A stretch of 10,121 bases of DNA from Chthoniobacterales bacterium (GTDB taxonomy: Bacteria > Verrucomicrobiota > Verrucomicrobiia > Chthoniobacterales > JACTMZ01), in assembly GCA_017853515.1 (NCBI GenBank), contig JAFMJK010000066.1, positions 1 through 10,121 on the forward strand, in the 5' to 3' direction. Each line of letters opens with the position of its first letter. Position 1 is the stretch's first letter. Below the pieces are notes generated by a model. It made no database searches and was not told the origin of the DNA. It was given only the letters and a program-made list of their open reading frames with translations. The translations under genes and the position numbers were made by a program. Shown here piece by piece: positions 7,223-10,121 of this stretch.

Positions 7223-7630
7223 CTAGGCCGGAGCTTCGCTTGCGGCCATTTTTCGCGCGTGCTTCTCCATGAGGCGGTTGAGCCGCATGAAGGCCCGGCG
7301 GGCGGATTCGATATCGGGTTCGTCGGCCAGACGTTTGGCGCATTTGGCGATTTCCGGCGCGGAGGAGGCGAAAGTGCGCGCGATGACGTCGGCCTGCGCA
7401 GGAATGCCATCCATCGACCCGCGGCTCAATGTTTCGCGGATGACCTCATAAGCGCCGATCGCCGCGATCACCTCGGGCGGCACGGAGGCGAACTCCTCGT
7501 TTTGCAAGTAGGGACAAGCGGGCAATTTTTCCGGCGCGGCATCGCGCTTCATCCACGGCCCGAGAAACATGAGCGCGGCACCGACGATGAGAAAGCAAAC
7601 CAGTCCGACCGTGATGACCCGGCCGAGCAT
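7223..7630 (-). CDS. Small membrane-anchored protein, possibly DUF3347-like
   Basis: This 135-residue protein is not firmly recognised. Residues 4-24 are a strong hydrophobic segment followed by K28-R29, so it is probably an N-terminal signal anchor with the rest outside the cytoplasm. It lacks a clear lipobox. Residues 53-128 look all-helical. The pattern AYEVIRETL at 60-68, then many alanines, then SARRAFMRLNRLMEKHA (109-125) recalls the DUF3347 helical domain found with metal-efflux proteins. That is a tentative likeness from memory. A CPYL motif lies at 39-42. ATG 7630 is preferred: it starts 2 nt after the ispD stop and at once gives the hydrophobic segment. The frame is open upstream to 7711 but that part would overlap ispD. 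Close spacing suggests co-translation with ispD. Confidence 0.75.
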   Translation of the reverse strand: MLGRVITVGLVCFLIVGAALMFLGPWMKRDAAPEKLPACPYLQNEEFASVPPEVIAAIGAYEVIRETLSRGSMDGIPAQADVIARTFASSAPEIAKCAKRLADEPDIESARRAFMRLNRLMEKHARKMAASEAPA

Positions 7631-7632
7631 GC

Positions 7633-8334
7633 TCAGTGCCGGGCGGCGCGTCCGCGAACAATCGTGCGGGCCAACTCGAGATCCGACGGGAAGGTCATCT
7701 TGCCGTTCCATCCGCGAGTGTCGACCAGCGCGACCGGGGCGCCCGCGGCTTGGACCGCGGAAGTTTCATCGCTGACGTAACCGCCGGTGGCGATCACCTC
7801 CGCATACGCCTGCCGCAGCAGGTCTGCGCGGAAGGCCTGCGGCGTTTCGACCGCCCAGAGATTCTTCCGGTCAACCGATTCGATGATGAATTCCTCGTCG
7901 TTGATGCGTTTGAGCGTGTCGGTGACGGGGCGGGCGCAGGCCGCGGCTCCGTTGTTGCGCGCGCTGTCGAGGCAGCGGTCGATCATCTCGCAGGTGACGA
8001 GAGGGCGCGCGGCATCGTGAACAATGATCATCGCGACTTCTTCGGGAACGCTGGCCAGTCCCTCCGCGACGGAAAGATGCCGGTGTGCACCGCCCGCGAC
8101 GATCGAGTGCAATTTTTTCGGCGACGCATCGCGCGCGATTTTTTCCAACTCGCTCTGCGCGCTGGCCGCGCAGACGAGGACAATCGCATCGACGGCGGGG
8201 CAATCATTGAAAGCGGCCATCGTCCAGGCGACAACGGGACGTCCTTCGAGATCGGCGGTGAGTTTGTTGAAGCCCATGCGCCGGCTCGAGCCGCCGGCCA
8301 CGATCACGGCCCAAACGGTCCCCTTCTTCTTCAT
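7633..8334 (-). CDS. ispD: 2-C-methyl-D-erythritol 4-phosphate cytidylyltransferase
   Basis: This 233-residue cytoplasmic enzyme transfers CMP from CTP to methylerythritol 4-phosphate in the non-mevalonate isoprenoid pathway. The nucleotide-binding start VIVAGGSSRRMG (10-21) with K24 takes the place of the usual G-x-G-x-RM...PKQ; the PKQ is not conserved. Other marks are VHDAARP (105-111), TDTLKR (138-143), DRKNLWAVETPQAF (155-168), SDETSAVQAAG (188-198) and the lysine of NGKMTFPSDL (K212), all at family positions. CTP-using relatives for other sugars share the fold, but VHDAARP with the ETPQAF block favours IspD. ATG 8334 gives MKKKGTVWAVIVAGG; an alternative TTG at 8352 would overlap the yqeY stop and add six residues. 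Length is normal. It is not fused to IspF, as it is in some bacteria. Confidence 0.92.
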   Translation of the reverse strand: MKKKGTVWAVIVAGGSSRRMGFNKLTADLEGRPVVAWTMAAFNDCPAVDAIVLVCAASAQSELEKIARDASPKKLHSIVAGGAHRHLSVAEGLASVPEEVAMIIVHDAARPLVTCEMIDRCLDSARNNGAAACARPVTDTLKRINDEEFIIESVDRKNLWAVETPQAFRADLLRQAYAEVIATGGYVSDETSAVQAAGAPVALVDTRGWNGKMTFPSDLELARTIVRGRAARH

Positions 8335-8344
8335 GACGCGCGGC

Positions 8345-8800
8345 TTAGGCAAGTTGCTTGAGCACCTCCGCGTTGACTGCCTTGCCGTCGGTGCGACCCG
8401 CCGCCTTCGCCATCACCACTTTCATCACCGCGCCCATCTGGGCTTTGCCCGTGGCGCCCGTCTCGGCGATGGCATCCCGGACCAACGCCGCCAACTCGTC
8501 CGCGGAGAGCGAGGCGGGCAGGTAAGATTCGAGCAGGGCGATCTCGGTTTTTTCCTTGGCCGCCTGCTCGTCGCGTCCCCCCTTGGCGAATCCTTCCACG
8601 GCGTCCTGGCACTGCTTGATGCGTTTGCGGATCACATTGATCACATCGGTATCGGCCAGATCCGCCTCGGAGCCGGCGCCTTTTTCGATCACGGCGTATT
8701 TGAGCGACGACTTGAGCATGCGCAGGGCGCCGAGCTTGTCGGCCTCCTTGGCTTTCATCGCTTCCTTGATGTCCAGGTCGATTTTTGCGGTCAGACTCAT
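8345..8800 (-). CDS. yqeY: GatB/YqeY-domain protein
   Basis: This 151-residue cytoplasmic protein belongs to the YqeY family, which shares its helical fold with the C-terminal tRNA-binding part of the amidotransferase subunit GatB. A role in tRNA transactions is commonly assumed but not shown. The N-terminal helix has MKAKEADKLGALRMLKSSLK (15-34), the middle has LLESYLPASLSADEL (89-103), and the end carries the conserved MGAVMKVVM...GRTDGKAVN (122-143). The length matches the usual 147-152. ATG 8800 is the natural start; a longer overlapping frame from 8855 reads different codons and is discarded. It is first in the minus-strand cluster. Its stop lies 10 nt before the preferred ispD start, which argues for one transcript. 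Confidence 0.93.
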   Translation of the reverse strand: MSLTAKIDLDIKEAMKAKEADKLGALRMLKSSLKYAVIEKGAGSEADLADTDVINVIRKRIKQCQDAVEGFAKGGRDEQAAKEKTEIALLESYLPASLSADELAALVRDAIAETGATGKAQMGAVMKVVMAKAAGRTDGKAVNAEVLKQLA

Positions 8801-8808
8801 GGCCGGAG

Positions 8809-8814
8809 ATTAAA
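8809..8814 (-). promoter_or_regulatory. -10-like hexamer TTTAAT directly before yqeY
   Basis: The minus strand has TTTAAT, five of six matches to TATAAT, with only 8 nt between it and the yqeY ATG. A start point at the usual distance would fall at or next to the start codon. No good -35 lies 16-18 bp upstream. It is the most AT-rich spot in the 93-base divergent gap. Confidence 0.3.
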
Positions 8815-8854
8815 TTTCGCCCGCGCGGGGGGCCAGAGATTTCGGGCGGGGACA

Positions 8855-8883
8855 TTGCCGCGGTGCCGCCGCTCCAGTAATTT
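8855..8883 (+). promoter_or_regulatory. Weak promoter candidate before the glycosyltransferase gene
   Basis: TTGCCG (8855-8860) and TAATTT (8878-8883) are 17 bp apart, with four and three matches to the sigma-70 hexamers. The second element ends 10 nt before the GTG start, again implying a very short leader. The evidence is mainly position and spacing. Confidence 0.2.
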
Positions 8884-8893
8884 ATCGGCCAAG

Positions 8894-10121
8894 GTGAGCG
8901 TTCCTCCCCGCAAAATCGAGATTCTGGGCACGCCGGTGGCCGTGGTCGATTACGACTCGGCCATCGGGGAGAGCAAGCGCCTGGCCGGATCAGGGCGACC
9001 GGCCGCAGTCTCGGCCAGCAACACGCACATCATAGCGCTCGCACGGCACAAAGCGGATTTCGGCCGCGTCATGCGCAAGTTCGACCTCGTGCTGCCGGAC
9101 GGCATGCCTCTGCGGTGGACGCTCAACGCCAAAGGCGCCGGCCTCCGCGATCGCGTTTACGGACCGTATTTCATGGAGAAAATGATCCGCGCCACGCCGA
9201 AGCCATGGCGGCATTTTCTCTTCGGCGGGACGGAGAAGACGTTGCGCGAACTGCAGGAGCACCTGCGCGAAATCCAACCGGACGTCGATATCGCCGGGAC
9301 ACATGCTCCGCCTTTCCGCGCGTGGGACGAGGAGGACGGGAAAGAATTCGCGCGCAAGATCACCGAGTCGAAGGCGGACTTTGTCTGGGTGGCCTTGGGC
9401 GGCGAACGCCAGGAAAAGTGGATCGTCGAAAATATCGGGCGTCACCAACGCGGAGTTTTTTTCGCGGTGGGCGATGCATTCGCGCTCCTTGCCGGCGAGC
9501 GCGCCTTCGCCCCCGCTTGGATGCAGCGTCTCGGGATCACTTGGGCTTACCGTCTGTGGCAGGAGCCGCGGCGCTTGTGGAAGCGCTATGCGCGATTCAA
9601 CTCCCTCTTTGTCTGGTATACCCTGCGCGATGCCCTGCTCGGCACGCCGGACGGCAGACGTTCCGAGCGAGGCATGCCGAGCATCGCTTTTCTCGGATCG
9701 CGCGGCGTTCCCGCGCGCTACTCCGGATTCGAAGTTGTGGTGGAGGAACTGGGCAAGCGCCTCGCCGCCCAGGGACACGATGTCACCGTGTACAATCGCC
9801 TGCCGAACTTCGGTCCGCCGCAGCCCGTGTGGGAAGGAATGAAGATCATCGGTCTGCCCACCATCCCGACGAAAAGTCTCGATACCATCGTGCACACGAC
9901 ACTCTCCATGTTCGACGCGATGCGCCGGCAATTCGACATCATCTACCTCTGCGGGGTGGGCAACGCGATTCTCGGGCGCCTGGCCCGCGCGGCCGGCATG
10001 AAGGTCGTCATCAACGTCGACGGAGCGGACTTCCGCCGCAAAAAGTGGCGCGGCTTCGCCCGATCATGGCTGCAGAGAAGCGAACGCTGGGCCATCGACT
10101 CGGCCGATTGTGTCATTGCCG
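8894..10121 (+). CDS. Two-domain glycosyltransferase: WecG/TagA/CpsF (GT26) fused to GT4/DUF1972-like domain, 3' end missing
   Basis: The frame is open from GTG 8894 to the window edge, 409 codons without a stop. Residues about 5-240 match the WecG/TagA/CpsF family, which adds ManNAc-type sugars to lipid-linked acceptors at the membrane. Seen are SASNTHIIALA (41-51), LVLPDGMPL with the presumed catalytic D69, FLFGGTEKTL, GGERQEKW (169-176; usually GxPxQEKW), VGDAFALLAGE and the membrane-associating tail RLWQEPRRLWKRY (220-232). After a linker with M261, a second enzyme begins: IAFLGSRGVPARYSGFEV (264-281), then EELGKRLAAQGHDVTVYNR, VGNAILGRLARAAG and VVINVDGADFRRKKW. This is the N-terminal half of a GT4-type transferase of the DUF1972 kind, often rhamnosyl- or galactosyltransferases. 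An exopolysaccharide or surface-glycan role is inferred. No Shine-Dalgarno precedes the GTG; the frame is also open upstream to a TTG at 8855. Confidence 0.88.
   Translation, partial: MSVPPRKIEILGTPVAVVDYDSAIGESKRLAGSGRPAAVSASNTHIIALARHKADFGRVMRKFDLVLPDGMPLRWTLNAKGAGLRDRVYGPYFMEKMIRATPKPWRHFLFGGTEKTLRELQEHLREIQPDVDIAGTHAPPFRAWDEEDGKEFARKITESKADFVWVALGGERQEKWIVENIGRHQRGVFFAVGDAFALLAGERAFAPAWMQRLGITWAYRLWQEPRRLWKRYARFNSLFVWYTLRDALLGTPDGRRSERGMPSIAFLGSRGVPARYSGFEVVVEELGKRLAAQGHDVTVYNRLPNFGPPQPVWEGMKIIGLPTIPTKSLDTIVHTTLSMFDAMRRQFDIIYLCGVGNAILGRLARAAGMKVVINVDGADFRRKKWRGFARSWLQRSERWAIDSADCVIA

Noticed and set aside
5052..7226. 724-codon open frame on the plus strand opposite alaS
   Set aside because: It lies opposite an intact alaS with all family motifs, and its product resembles no family; it is a codon-bias shadow.
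5467..7410. 647-codon minus-strand frame shifted relative to alaS
   Set aside because: Same strand but a different frame from alaS; the arginine-rich translation is typical of out-of-frame reading.
9303..9842. 179-codon plus-strand frame inside the glycosyltransferase gene
   Set aside because: Out of frame with the conserved GT26/GT4 reading; serine- and arginine-rich shadow.

Overview
The window looks like chromosomal DNA from a member of the Verrucomicrobiota. The partial 16S rRNA gene at its left end begins with the conserved bacterial 5' core, and its continuation on the minus strand (GGCGGCGTGGATAAGACATG) is of the type I associate with that phylum. The alanyl-tRNA synthetase also fits by its general form. 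The protein-coding part is GC-rich; the roughly 500 bases upstream of the 16S gene are clearly more AT-rich. The genus cannot be fixed from memory.

Layout from left to right. Bases 1-298 hold the 5' end of a 16S rRNA gene on the minus strand. Bases 299-824 are a long non-coding interval between that rRNA and the divergent gene pgsA. It contains AT-rich tracts, several small hairpins and weak promoter candidates. On the plus strand follow pgsA (phosphatidylglycerophosphate synthase, 825-1400) and ppc (phosphoenolpyruvate carboxylase, 1561-4359). The minus strand then carries a compact cluster, transcribed right to left: yqeY (GatB/YqeY-domain protein), ispD (isoprenoid precursor synthesis), a small membrane-anchored protein and alaS. 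At the right edge a plus-strand gene starts divergently from yqeY and runs off the window. Its reading frame joins a WecG/TagA/CpsF-type (GT26) glycosyltransferase domain to a GT4-type (DUF1972-like) glycosyltransferase domain.

Most genes are ordinary housekeeping functions: lipid head groups, anaplerotic carbon fixation, isoprenoids, tRNA charging and surface glycan synthesis. The cluster spacing (2 nt between ispD and the small gene, about 10 nt or an overlap between yqeY and ispD) suggests co-transcription of the minus-strand genes.

Three things stand out. First, a small family of palindromic repeats occurs as four hairpin units in two loci (1396-1460 and 4369-4420). The stem arms differ from copy to copy but each copy stays self-complementary, around an almost fixed TCCC loop and a TGTAG flank. 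One copy supplies the stop codon of pgsA, and another pair fills the gap between the convergent genes ppc and alaS. Second, the right-edge reading frame looks like a real two-domain glycosyltransferase fusion. Third, none of the seven protein starts has a recognisable Shine-Dalgarno sequence, and three have a -10-like hexamer only 8-12 nt upstream of the start codon. I saw no CRISPR array, insertion sequence, phage gene or defence system.
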